Assembly (NCBI GenBank): GCA_021774435.1 | Contig: JAJFJB010000484.1 | Location: 1-54,853, forward strand | Direction of reading: 5' to 3' | DNA: 54,853 bases | Source: Alphaproteobacteria bacterium | Lineage (GTDB): Bacteria > Pseudomonadota > Alphaproteobacteria > UBA8366 > GCA-2717185 | In this document: positions 1-9,133 of the stretch, piece after piece | How positions within the stretch are numbered: the stretch's first letter is position 1 | How the letters are laid out: each line of letters starts with the position of its first letter | Notes under the pieces: model-generated | Databases searched by the model: none | What the model was told of the DNA's origin: nothing | The model's input: the letters and a program-made list of their open reading frames with translations, nothing else | Made by a program: the position numbers and the translations under genes

Positions 1-2
1 CA

Positions 3-728
3 GGAAAGGCCACGGCCGGCCATACCGTCGCCTATGATCAGGAAACCGGCTATGGCCTCATTCAGGCGCTGGGACGGCTTGATCTGCCGGCACTGGAAAT
101 GGGCAGTGCCGCGGACCTTCACGAAGGTGAATCCGTTGTCCTGGCTGGGCATGGCGGACGGGAAAATGCGATTTCAGCCCGTGTCCAGGCAAAACGAGAA
201 TTCGCCGGTTATTGGGAATATCTCCTCGACGAAGCCATTTTTACCGCGCCGCCGCACCCGACCTGGGGCGGGGCTGGCCTGATCGGCCATGACGGTACAT
301 TGCGCGGCATCGGTTCCTTGTTTGTGCAGCAGGTTGTCTCGGGTGGGGAACCCGTCGACGGAAATATGATCGTGCCGATCGATATTCTGAAACCGATCCT
401 CGACGAGATGCTGACATACGGCAAGGTACAGAAGCCGCCACGGCCCTGGCTCGGCATGATGACCACGGAAATGGACGACGCGCTTGTCGTTGCGGGGGTC
501 GTTGAAGGCGGTCCTGCGGAGAAAGCAGATGTCCGTGTGGGGGATTTCGTTATCAGCGTCGGGGACGAACCTGTCAGCGAACTCGCCTATATGTTTCGGC
601 GGATTTGGGCAACGGGCGCGGCCGGCGTCGGCATCCCGTTAACGCTTTCCCGTGACGGTGAAATGCTCGACCTGACGGTGAAGTCGGTGAACCGCGCCGA
701 TTTGCTTAAAGCGCCGCAGTTACACTGA
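3..728 (+). CDS. HtrA/S1C-like PDZ protein, 5' partial, protease triad degenerate
   Basis: The reading frame is open from the left edge, so the N-terminus lies outside the window. About 110 residues of a trypsin-like (S1C) fold are followed by a PDZ domain, with RPWLGMMT marking the start and the GGPAEKADVRVGDFVISV stretch typical of HtrA PDZ repeats. In active HtrA proteases the serine sits in GNSGGP; here the matching segment reads TWGGAGL, with glycine in place of serine. The catalytic aspartate motif TDLAxLK appears as TGYGLIQ. It is therefore probably an inactive, ligand-binding relative acting in the envelope. The stop lies 13 bp from the stop of the convergent DUF3604 gene. The fold call is fairly sure; loss of activity is inferred from two motifs. 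Confidence 0.8.
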   Translation, partial: GKATAGHTVAYDQETGYGLIQALGRLDLPALEMGSAADLHEGESVVLAGHGGRENAISARVQAKREFAGYWEYLLDEAIFTAPPHPTWGGAGLIGHDGTLRGIGSLFVQQVVSGGEPVDGNMIVPIDILKPILDEMLTYGKVQKPPRPWLGMMTTEMDDALVVAGVVEGGPAEKADVRVGDFVISVGDEPVSELAYMFRRIWATGAAGVGIPLTLSRDGEMLDLTVKSVNRADLLKAPQLH

Positions 729-741
729 TTACCATTCGTCT

Positions 742-3087
742 TTAGTCTTTATTGAAGGCGTAGATCGGGCTGCTCCAAGCCTGGAATCCGTCTTCGGTCG
801 TAACGCAGATCCAGATCGGGTTGTCGCCGGTCGGCTTCAGGTCGATTTCCAGTTCGGACGACAGCGCCTTGTGCTGATTGCTTTCCGGTAGCCGGAATGC
901 GCGGAGTTTTCGCTCCAATCCACCGGCTTCCATAACCGTATCTTCCATCCCGATCTCGGCCAATGGTGCCCGTAGCGTGCCGTGGTTCGTCGTGACTTCG
1001 AGGTCGCCAGACTGACGCGGGTCGATCCAGGCATCGAAGCCACCAAAGTTGCCGGTCGTGATGGCATCGAACACGACCATGTCGGAGCCTTGGGTCTCGA
1101 GAAGCCGTTCATGGTTCCAGGCGTTGATTTTTTCCATGCGCTTGACGACGGCGTTGTTGAAGCGGGCGCGCCCCTTCCAGCTGGATTCACGGCCACGGCC
1201 GCGGTATTCCGCGCCGCTCCAGATGACGCGTACCCGTTCGCCGAGATCGCTTTCCGAATAAGGACGAACCGTTTTCAGTACGTCCATGCCGTTGCGAATT
1301 TCAATCCTTTCGATGGGCGACTGCGCGGCCACTTCAACTTTAAGCGTCAAGCAGGAATCGGTGGTCTGAACGATATCGCCCATCATGACTTCGCTGACGG
1401 CTTGAGACGTCGCATTGTCGAAGGCTTTCGGGTCGAGATCGAACAGCTGTCCTTCCGTCGGAAGTGTTGCGCGGACGTCCAGATGCATCCGTGTACCCGT
1501 CGTGCCGTAATGATGACGCTTGCGCAAACAGTCGAAGATGCCATCGCGCGTCAACTCTTCGGCATAAAAGCAGGTCAGACCGCCATAGGCGCCGAACATC
1601 GAGACGCCCGGATAGCTCGCGCCGGGGCGGCCCTTATGGCCGTCGCTGTTGCAGACCACGCCGCTGCGATGGCCGAGCGGGAACCCGTCCGTCAGGAGCC
1701 ATTCGAACGTGCCCCAGGCAGAATGGATTTCCATCGCCGTTTCAATCTTGGGGTCGTGTGCGTATTTGATGTCTGCGTAGCGACCGCCGACATGGGCGTA
1801 CATCAGGCAGTCCTCGTCGGCCAACGCTTCAAACAGCAGGTTCGCATTCGGCGCATCGGTATCCAGATCATGGCGTTCCGGCAGCAGCGCATGTGACGAG
1901 CGGCGAATTTGCCGGCCTTCCTCACGGAAGTAGACATTGCGGTCACCGCCGACGGCCGTGTTGCCGGACCATTCGTAGCCGGGGAAGGTGACGAACCGGC
2001 CTGGCTCGTGATGGTGGGCGGTCAACTCATTAAGGAATTTCCAGAAGGCATTGTTGACCTGGAAGTCGTTCGCCTGATGGCTGGTGACATCGAGGAATGC
2101 CTTGTTGCGGGCGAAGTCGAAATAGGAACGGGACGTGCCAATACCGATGGATTCGCCGCTTTGGCCGTGCAAATCGCCCCAATAGCCGCTGTACTGCCCC
2201 TCGCGAACCATCATGGGATGAGATTCCGCCACGATCTGGCCACTGTCCGCGTCGCGGACGGTAATGCGCAATTCGCCGGGTTGATCGACGCTTAATCCTT
2301 CGAAGGTAATGGCACGTTCGCCCATTAGATAGTCGAAGCGCTCCGGCAAGTTGTTGACGGGAACGGTTGTTTCGAAAAGGAAGCTACCTTCGGCGTGCTC
2401 TGACGGATTACCCCATTTATCTTCCGCTTTAAGGCCGAAAATGAAGCTCTCGCCGGGGCGGCGCAGGCTCGATAAAACCGCGCGCCAGATGGCCGGTTGG
2501 CCGGGCACGATGGCGATACTGGGCGTGTTGGGGATCGGCGTGAAATGTCCGACGGCGCAGACATCGGCAAGGACCTTAAACTCGAATCCGGTCTCTACAA
2601 ATGTCTGCATCTGCATGCCGGGGGATCCGAACCGCGTGTCGCCAAAGACGATGGTGATGGTGTCGCCTTCGCTGAGATAGCCGCCGGAGACGCCGATGCT
2701 GAGCGCCTTCCAACGAGGCCGGGCACTAACCCCGCGCCGGCTATATTCGACCGACAAGGTAGCGCCATTGCTGGCTTCCGCCGTGACATAGTTTGGCGCT
2801 GAGGGATCGGAGGTCTGCAAACGCCCCGCGTCGCCCATCGCCCGGAAGACCACCCGGATCGCACCGCTATCGTCGAGACCGAATCGGCCGACCGTGTAGG
2901 TCAGGGTAAATGTCTGAAGACTGCGGACTTCGAAGGCGCCCTTCGGCGTAATATCGACATGCCCGTAAAGGACGGGATCGGAGCCCGGTTGGACTTCCGG
3001 CCAACCTTCACCAACCATGTTAGAATCGACAATCGATTCGCCGCCTTTCAGATCTGGCTTTGCAGCGGGTGCCCCTGTATCCGGCAT
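742..3087 (-). CDS. DUF3604 domain-containing protein (PHP-like metal-dependent fold)
   Basis: This 781-residue protein matches the DUF3604 family as I recall it. An N-terminal half of beta-rich domains is followed by a core with YWGDLHGQSGES, SHQAND, FPGYEWSG, AHVGG and NSDGHKG. These histidine/aspartate-rich motifs resemble metal-binding segments of PHP-type phosphoesterases. The substrate is unknown; relatives lie beside catabolic genes in marine proteobacteria. There is no signal peptide. The ATG at 3087 is preceded by AGGAAGGA at suitable spacing. It is transcribed in the same direction as the LysR gene upstream of it, across a gap of about 100 bp, so the regulator may control it. Confidence 0.85.
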   Translation of the reverse strand: MPDTGAPAAKPDLKGGESIVDSNMVGEGWPEVQPGSDPVLYGHVDITPKGAFEVRSLQTFTLTYTVGRFGLDDSGAIRVVFRAMGDAGRLQTSDPSAPNYVTAEASNGATLSVEYSRRGVSARPRWKALSIGVSGGYLSEGDTITIVFGDTRFGSPGMQMQTFVETGFEFKVLADVCAVGHFTPIPNTPSIAIVPGQPAIWRAVLSSLRRPGESFIFGLKAEDKWGNPSEHAEGSFLFETTVPVNNLPERFDYLMGERAITFEGLSVDQPGELRITVRDADSGQIVAESHPMMVREGQYSGYWGDLHGQSGESIGIGTSRSYFDFARNKAFLDVTSHQANDFQVNNAFWKFLNELTAHHHEPGRFVTFPGYEWSGNTAVGGDRNVYFREEGRQIRRSSHALLPERHDLDTDAPNANLLFEALADEDCLMYAHVGGRYADIKYAHDPKIETAMEIHSAWGTFEWLLTDGFPLGHRSGVVCNSDGHKGRPGASYPGVSMFGAYGGLTCFYAEELTRDGIFDCLRKRHHYGTTGTRMHLDVRATLPTEGQLFDLDPKAFDNATSQAVSEVMMGDIVQTTDSCLTLKVEVAAQSPIERIEIRNGMDVLKTVRPYSESDLGERVRVIWSGAEYRGRGRESSWKGRARFNNAVVKRMEKINAWNHERLLETQGSDMVVFDAITTGNFGGFDAWIDPRQSGDLEVTTNHGTLRAPLAEIGMEDTVMEAGGLERKLRAFRLPESNQHKALSSELEIDLKPTGDNPIWICVTTEDGFQAWSSPIYAFNKD

Positions 3088-3186
3088 GACGATGTCCTTC
3101 CTCGATATGACCTATTTGATCCTATCCTTCGCACATCGAAGTGGGCTCGGACAACTGAGAATTGGTTCTCGGTTCTGTCTATGGCG

Positions 3187-4095
3187 CTATGCGGCGATTG
3201 AGGAGCGGCCGGAAAGCCGCATGGTTTCCTGTTTGAATAGCCGGATTACCTCGTCCATGACGGCGCGCACGTTGGGCAGTTGCCGCAAATCGGGGTGCAC
3301 GATGATGTGCATATCGCTCTCGACATTGTCGAGTGGTGGCGTGAGCCGCGTCAGTGAAGGGTCCGCATCGCCGGCGAAACAGGGCAGGACACCTAGGCCG
3401 CCGCCTTTGCGCACGGCGTCGTGCAGCACTAGGCCATTGTTGACCCGAACGGCAGGCGGATGACCGTCAAGTTGTTCGCGCAACCACGCATGGCCCGGGA
3501 AATAGGTATGATCGTCGTCGAACGAGACCCAGCTGCAGTCCTTGTATCGGGATTGTCCGCGTGCGCCGGGATTGTTTTCGACATAACCATGCGCGCCATA
3601 GACCGCGTAGGACAAAGTGCCGAGCTTACGAGCGATCAATTCCGGCGATTCCGGCAGGCAGGCTCGCACGACAAGGTCCGCTTCACGCTTGGAAAGGTTG
3701 GCGTTGATGTGGGCCATGGAAAGTTCGATTTCGATCTCGGGTAGCTTCTGACGCACGGCGGAAAGATGTTCGGTGAGAAACTGGGCCGGCGTCTCGAAAA
3801 CCGAAAGACGGACTGTACCGCTGACCTGATCCGCCAATGTCGCCTGGCGGCGTTCAAGCGTCTCGGCGGCGCGCTCCATCTCCTCTGCGATTGGCAGCAA
3901 TTCCGCACCAGCGGCCGTGAGCACAAAGCCGTCCGGCAGGCGGTCGAAAAGCCGTGCGGAGAGTGTCTCTTCAAGCTGCGTCAAACGGCGTCCGACGGTC
4001 GGCTGCGTGACCCTCAAGTGACGCGCTGCGGCAGAGAGACTGCCGTCCCGCGCGACCGCGAGAAAGACTCTCATATCATCCCAATTCAGCGCCAT
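3187..4095 (-). CDS. LysR-family transcriptional regulator
   Basis: This 302-residue protein opens with MALNWDDMRVFLAVARDGSLSAAARHLRVTQPTVGRRL in outline, the standard LysR winged helix-turn-helix (about residues 5-62). A linker helix and a periplasmic-binding-protein-like effector domain follow. It is of the subgroup whose first residues read NWDDMRVF, common in Alphaproteobacteria. The gene is divergent from the fused ABC transporter, with a 145-bp AT-rich intergenic region where an autoregulatory site would be expected, and it runs codirectionally into the DUF3604 gene. Either neighbour could be its target. The effector is not predictable from sequence. Confidence 0.93.
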   Translation of the reverse strand: MALNWDDMRVFLAVARDGSLSAAARHLRVTQPTVGRRLTQLEETLSARLFDRLPDGFVLTAAGAELLPIAEEMERAAETLERRQATLADQVSGTVRLSVFETPAQFLTEHLSAVRQKLPEIEIELSMAHINANLSKREADLVVRACLPESPELIARKLGTLSYAVYGAHGYVENNPGARGQSRYKDCSWVSFDDDHTYFPGHAWLREQLDGHPPAVRVNNGLVLHDAVRKGGGLGVLPCFAGDADPSLTRLTPPLDNVESDMHIIVHPDLRQLPNVRAVMDEVIRLFKQETMRLSGRSSIAA

Positions 4096-4195
4096 ATTGG
4101 CTTTCCTTTGGTTCGAATCGGCCTATAAATATTTTTATGGATGCTATGCGATTTTTTGTAAGGCGCAACAAATATTTTTAGCATATTACTTTTAA

Positions 4196-4210
4196 TGCGA
4201 ATAATTCGCA
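4196..4210. promoter_or_regulatory. Short inverted repeat in the LysR/ABC divergent region
   Basis: TGCGAAT-A-ATTCGCA is a perfect 7-bp-arm inverted repeat centred about 38 bp upstream of the ABC transporter start, in an AT-rich divergent promoter region. It could be an operator, possibly for the neighbouring LysR protein, but it lacks the usual T-N11-A length and may be chance. Confidence 0.3.
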
Positions 4211-4240
4211 ACAATAATGTAGGTTTGTAGGGCAGCAGAT

Positions 4241-7200
4241 ATGTATTTTGATTCAAGGCTTTGGGGTTTTACGGCTGGGGTTCGGGGCCGGATATTTGGC
4301 GCAGTTGCTATTGGCGTTTTGGCGACAAGCTTCGGTATTGCGCGCTTGGCGCTGCTCGGCTGGTTGATCGCCAAAGTTTTCCAAGGCGTGCCGCTGGATG
4401 AGCTGCTTTTGCCCTTCGTTGGCGTGGCGGTGGTGATGGTGCTCCGCGGTGGGCTGGAGTATCTGCGCACGATGATTGCGCACGATACGGCAGCCAAGGT
4501 TCAGGTCCATTTACGGACGGTCATATTTGATAAAATTACTGAACTTGGTCCTGCGCATTTCGGTCTTGAGCGGACCGGCGATGCGATCATGGCGATGATA
4601 GATGGTGTCGAGCAACTTGAAATCTATTTCGGCCAATATTTGCCGCAGCTCATTATATCGGCGCTGACGCCTTTCCTGATTTTTGGCTTCGTCGCGTTTC
4701 TCGATTGGCCTGTCGCCTTCGTCATGCTGGCGTCGGCGCTGATTACCTTGATCGCTCCGCAGATTTTCCACAATTGGGACCAGAAGAACAGCCTCAGCCG
4801 ATCGCGTGATTACAAGGCATTCGCGGCCGAATTTCTCGACTCGGTGCAGGGCCTTGCAACGTTGAAGGCCTTCGGACAAAGCGATGCGCGTGCAAAGACG
4901 CTAAAGAAAAAGGCCGATGCGCTGTTTGATTCAACGATGTGGGTGCTCGCCACCAATTCGCTCGCCCGCGGCATCACCGATACAGGGATTGCGGTTGGCG
5001 CGGCGGCAACGCTCGCCGTCGGCGCGTTTCGGGTTGTCGAAGGCGATATGGGCCTTGCTGCCCTCATCATGATCCTGATGCTCGGGGTCGAGGTGTTCCG
5101 TCCGCTACGCGATATGCGATCCCTGATGCACAATGGCATGGTTGCGCAGGCGTCTGCCCAAACGATCTTTCACTTGTTGGATTCGCGGGCGATTGTCACG
5201 GAGGGCACACGCGCTGGCGGCGGGCCGCTTTTGCCCACCGTCACTTTCGATGACGTGACGTTTGCCTACCCGAGCAGTAAGCGCACGGCGCACGAAAAGC
5301 TGAGTTTCACCGTTGATGCTGGCGAGCGGGTTGGATTTGTTGGACCCAGCGGCGTCGGAAAATCCTCTATCGTGCGATTGATCCTGCGATTTTATGACCC
5401 CACAGAGGGCGCCGTGCGGATTGGTGGCAAGGATTTGCGTGAGCTGAGCTTCGCTGAAATTCGGAGCCAAATTGCCGTTGTCAATCAGGACACTTATCTG
5501 TTCCATGGCACGGTCGGGGACAATCTTCGCGTTGGTAAGCCGGACGCGACGGACGAGGAAATTGCAGAAGCATGCCGTGCCGCCAACGCGCATGACTTCG
5601 TATCGCAATTGCCACAAGGCTATCGGACGGTCATTGGCGAACGAGGTATCCGCTTGTCCGGCGGCCAACGGCAGCGGATTGCAATTGCTCGGGCTATTTT
5701 GCGCGACGCGCCCATACTTGTCCTCGATGAGGCGTTGTCGGCGGTCGATGCCGAGAACGAGGCGATCATCCAGGATGCCCTCGATCGCTTGATGCAAGGC
5801 CGCACAACGCTGATTTTTGCGCACCGCCTATCGAGTGTCATCGACGCAGACCGTATTCTCGTCCTCGATGACGGGCGTGTCGCGGAAACAGGCACGCATG
5901 GCGAACTTATGGCCAAGCATGGCGTTTACCACAGCCTCATGGCCGAGCAGGCCGCTGAAACCGGCCATACGGACGCACCCGTCGGCGGTGGCGGATCGCT
6001 TGCAACCGGTGAAACGGTGGCCCCAACCTATAGCGAGGAAGCCCAGTTCGCACCGACGGACGCGATCGTCAAGGCGGAAGGGCTGGGCTGGTTCGGTGCG
6101 GCGCGCGAGTTGATGAAACATATAGGAGCATACAAGGGAAAACTTGGACTAACCTTCTTCTTCGGTGTGACCCGGGTGCTTGCGTTCATCGGTATCGGGG
6201 TGATCAGTGCGCTTGCCGTCAAAGCGGTCAAGGGCGGTGATCCGTTCGACATGTTGCTGATCCTCCTGGCGATTATGGCGCCCGTCGCGGGCATCTTCCA
6301 TTGGTTCGAATCCTGGATCGCTCATGACATGGCATTCCGGCTGCTTGCTGAAATGCGGATCTCCTTGTTTCGTAAGCTCAACAGACTGGCACCGGCCTAT
6401 ATGGTACGGCGGCGTACCGGCGACATGGTTGCGATGGCGACTCATGATGTGGAGCTCGTGGAATACTTTTTTGCCCACACCATCGCGCCGGCTTTCGTGG
6501 CAGTTCTTGTGCCGGGTTTGGTTGTCGCGGCACTGGTGTTCTTCGGCTGGCAAATGGCGGCCGCGCTGGCACCATTCCTGTTGATCGTTGCGATGAGTCC
6601 GTTCTTCATGCGCAAGCGTGTCGACGAATTGGGCTCGAGAGCGCGCGAAGCGTTGGGCGAGCTCAATGCTCACGCGGTCGACACGATCCAGGGATTAGGC
6701 GAAATCATTGCATTCCAGCGTATCCCGGAGCGCCGTCAGGAACTCATCGACCGGACCGAAAATCATCATCGGATCCGGCTGCCGTTTTTCCGGGATCTCA
6801 CGCTGCAAACGTCGATGCTGGAAGTCGCGACGGGGCTTGGTGGCCTCGCAGTAGTGGTTGCGGGCGCGCAGCTCGTCAATACGGGCGCCTTGGACAGCGG
6901 CATTCTGCCATTGCTTACCTTGCTCGCGATGTCCGCTTTTCTACCGATTTCGGAAATTGCCAATGTTGGCCGGCAATTGGCCGATACCTTGGGATCGACC
7001 CGGCGGCTTTATGCGGTCGACAATGAACCGGTTCCGGTAACCGACGGTCCTGGCGTCAGTGATGCGGATGTCGCTGGCGGCTTGCCGATTTCACTCGATA
7101 TGGTCGATTTCCAGTATGAGGCCGGGAACCGCCGCGCCCTGCATGAAGCGAATTTCGAAGTGCCGGCGGGAAAAACCGTCGCTTTGGTCGGGCCGTCCGG

Positions 7201-7834
7201 TGCCGGTAAGACGACGATTGCCCACCTACTGATGCGTTTTTGGGATCCGGAAGGGGGGGCCATCCGCCTCGGCGGCCATGATCTTCGGGATTTTGCGCTG
7301 GATGATTTGCGCCAGCGCATCGCGCTTGTCGCGCAGGATACCTATCTCTTCAACGACACGCTACGCGCCAATATTCTGATTGCCGACCCATCCGCGGATG
7401 AGGCGAAACTCATGCAGGCGCTGGACCGGGCGTCGCTCGGCGAATTCGTTGCGGGCCTGCCGGACGGGCTCGATACGATGGTTGGCGAACGCGGTATGCG
7501 GCTGTCCGGCGGTCAACGCCAGCGGCTTTCCATCGCCCGTGCTTTCCTGAAGGACGCGCCGGTATTGATCCTCGACGAAGCGACGTCGCATCTTGATGCG
7601 GTGAATGAGCGGGCGGTGCGTGAAGCGCTCGAAGAGCTGATGGCGGACCGAACAACGATGGTTATCGCGCATCGTCTTTCGACCGTGCGCAGCGCCGACC
7701 TCATCGTTGCGATGAACGAAGGCCGTGTTATCGAAACCGGCACGCATGCGGAACTGCTGGCCAAGGGCGGTCTCTATGCGCAACTCGTGTCGCACCAACT
7801 GGCAGGTGCGGCAGGGCGCAGTGCGGCGGAGTAA
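4241..7834 (+). CDS. Fused tandem ABC exporter (two TMD-NBD halves, CydDC-like)
   Basis: A single 1197-residue chain carries two complete half-transporters. The first membrane domain spans about residues 10-310; its NBD has a Walker A GPSGVGKSS near residue 368 and an LSGGQ signature near 471. A second membrane domain (about 630-905) and NBD follow, with GPSGAGKTT near 983 and LSGGQ near 1087. The GQYLPQ segment and the GVEQLE region of the first half recall CydD, which with CydC exports glutathione/cysteine in cytochrome bd assembly. No cydAB is nearby, so the substrate stays open. Fusion of the two halves into one polypeptide is the notable feature. Both NBDs look competent. Confidence 0.88.
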   Translation: MYFDSRLWGFTAGVRGRIFGAVAIGVLATSFGIARLALLGWLIAKVFQGVPLDELLLPFVGVAVVMVLRGGLEYLRTMIAHDTAAKVQVHLRTVIFDKITELGPAHFGLERTGDAIMAMIDGVEQLEIYFGQYLPQLIISALTPFLIFGFVAFLDWPVAFVMLASALITLIAPQIFHNWDQKNSLSRSRDYKAFAAEFLDSVQGLATLKAFGQSDARAKTLKKKADALFDSTMWVLATNSLARGITDTGIAVGAAATLAVGAFRVVEGDMGLAALIMILMLGVEVFRPLRDMRSLMHNGMVAQASAQTIFHLLDSRAIVTEGTRAGGGPLLPTVTFDDVTFAYPSSKRTAHEKLSFTVDAGERVGFVGPSGVGKSSIVRLILRFYDPTEGAVRIGGKDLRELSFAEIRSQIAVVNQDTYLFHGTVGDNLRVGKPDATDEEIAEACRAANAHDFVSQLPQGYRTVIGERGIRLSGGQRQRIAIARAILRDAPILVLDEALSAVDAENEAIIQDALDRLMQGRTTLIFAHRLSSVIDADRILVLDDGRVAETGTHGELMAKHGVYHSLMAEQAAETGHTDAPVGGGGSLATGETVAPTYSEEAQFAPTDAIVKAEGLGWFGAARELMKHIGAYKGKLGLTFFFGVTRVLAFIGIGVISALAVKAVKGGDPFDMLLILLAIMAPVAGIFHWFESWIAHDMAFRLLAEMRISLFRKLNRLAPAYMVRRRTGDMVAMATHDVELVEYFFAHTIAPAFVAVLVPGLVVAALVFFGWQMAAALAPFLLIVAMSPFFMRKRVDELGSRAREALGELNAHAVDTIQGLGEIIAFQRIPERRQELIDRTENHHRIRLPFFRDLTLQTSMLEVATGLGGLAVVVAGAQLVNTGALDSGILPLLTLLAMSAFLPISEIANVGRQLADTLGSTRRLYAVDNEPVPVTDGPGVSDADVAGGLPISLDMVDFQYEAGNRRALHEANFEVPAGKTVALVGPSGAGKTTIAHLLMRFWDPEGGAIRLGGHDLRDFALDDLRQRIALVAQDTYLFNDTLRANILIADPSADEAKLMQALDRASLGEFVAGLPDGLDTMVGERGMRLSGGQRQRLSIARAFLKDAPVLILDEATSHLDAVNERAVREALEELMADRTTMVIAHRLSTVRSADLIVAMNEGRVIETGTHAELLAKGGLYAQLVSHQLAGAAGRSAAE

Positions 7835-8068
7835 AGAGACATGATTTCCTACGTTACGGTGATCGCGTTATCACATGCTAACTTTGGTGCAGATTCTACT
7901 TCGCGGCAGACTGGGTCCGAGGGTTCGGAAGTCGAGCGATCTGCTGCGAGCCGAGAAGAGGCGGGGTGCCGAGGTCTGGCGCATTGGCCATGGTTAGGGC
8001 TCATACGGGACCATCGAACACTGCGAAGGTTCTGAAAAGTATAACTTGGTAAGTAAAGGCAAAACCTG

Positions 8069-9133
8069 ATGACCTATGGCATAGGCATTGTCGGCGCCGG
8101 TATGATTGCGCCCTTTCATCTCGAAGCGATCCGCGGTTTGCCCAACGCGCGGGCCGTTGGCATCATGGATCACGGCAGCGGCAAAGGACGACGGATTGCC
8201 TCCGACCTAGATACGGCCGGTAGCGATGACCTCGAGATATTTCTGTCCCGCAGCGATGTCGACATTGTCGCCATTGCCACGCCGTCGGGCAGCCATCTTG
8301 ATATAGCCGTGGCGGCGGCGAAGGCCGGCAAACACTGCATCGTCGAGAAACCAATCGAGATTACATTGCCGCGGATCGACGAGATGATCGCGGCGCATGA
8401 CGCTGCCGGAACGCGCCTCGGCGGCATCTTTAACACGCGCTATACCGATGGGGCGCAGCTTCTCAAGCGCACGGTCGAGGCGGGCCGCTTCGGCACCATG
8501 ACTTTCGCATCGGCGGTGGGACCGTGGTGGCGCGACCCGGGTTATTATCAGTCTTCGAACTGGAAAGGCACCTGGGAAGTGGATGGCGGCGGTGCGCTGA
8601 TGAACCAGGGCATACATTCCGTCGACCTATTGCAATGGCTGGTCGGGTCGCCGGTCGCCAGCGTGAGCGGCCGGATTTCTACTACGGCACATCCCTATAT
8701 TGAGGTCGAAGATACGAGCGCAGCGACGATTCAGTTCGAGAACGGCGTACTCGGTACGGTCGCCTGTACGACGAGCATGTGGCCTGGCCATTTCCGGACG
8801 ATCACCCTAAGCGGCACGGAAGGTACGGTGGTGCTGGCGGACGAAGGGCTCTTGTTCTGGCGGTTCCGCGACGAGACCGAAGAAGATCAGGCCATTCGCG
8901 ACGCCCTGCTGTCATTGCCATCTGACGGTGTCGGTGCATCCAACCCGGCGGCGGGCGTCGATGCGCGCGGCCATCAGGCGGTGTTCGCGGATTTCCTAAG
9001 AGCGCTCGAAAGCGGCGAGACGCCGCCAATAGACGGTGCCGAAGCCCGCAAGGCCGTGGCGATCATTCGGGCGATTTACGAGTCGGCGGAAGCGGGCGGC
9101 GCGCCGGTATCTGTCTCCAGCGCGTCGAGATAG
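8069..9133 (+). CDS. Gfo/Idh/MocA family oxidoreductase
   Basis: This 354-residue protein begins with a Rossmann motif GIVGAGMIA and has the family EKP motif (IVEKPIEIT, about residue 92), where the lysine is catalytic. GxxxxNQGIHSVDLLQWL near 180 matches the substrate-domain GGGALxxxGxHxxD pattern. The family uses NAD(P) to oxidise or reduce sugars, inositols and related polyols; the substrate here cannot be told. The ATG at 8069 is preceded by a weak AAGG-rich region. The 3' end overlaps the convergent PLP enzyme gene by 58 bp, so the last residues are encoded on both strands. Confidence 0.9.
   Translation: MTYGIGIVGAGMIAPFHLEAIRGLPNARAVGIMDHGSGKGRRIASDLDTAGSDDLEIFLSRSDVDIVAIATPSGSHLDIAVAAAKAGKHCIVEKPIEITLPRIDEMIAAHDAAGTRLGGIFNTRYTDGAQLLKRTVEAGRFGTMTFASAVGPWWRDPGYYQSSNWKGTWEVDGGGALMNQGIHSVDLLQWLVGSPVASVSGRISTTAHPYIEVEDTSAATIQFENGVLGTVACTTSMWPGHFRTITLSGTEGTVVLADEGLLFWRFRDETEEDQAIRDALLSLPSDGVGASNPAAGVDARGHQAVFADFLRALESGETPPIDGAEARKAVAIIRAIYESAEAGGAPVSVSSASR

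Noticed and set aside
982..1896. Long plus-strand frames within the DUF3604 gene
   Set aside because: They are antisense to a well-conserved gene; the histidine-rich motifs make sense only on the minus strand.
7841..8035. A 64-residue frame between the ABC exporter and the Gfo/Idh gene
   Set aside because: No ribosome-binding site, no homology, and a composition unlike neighbouring genes.
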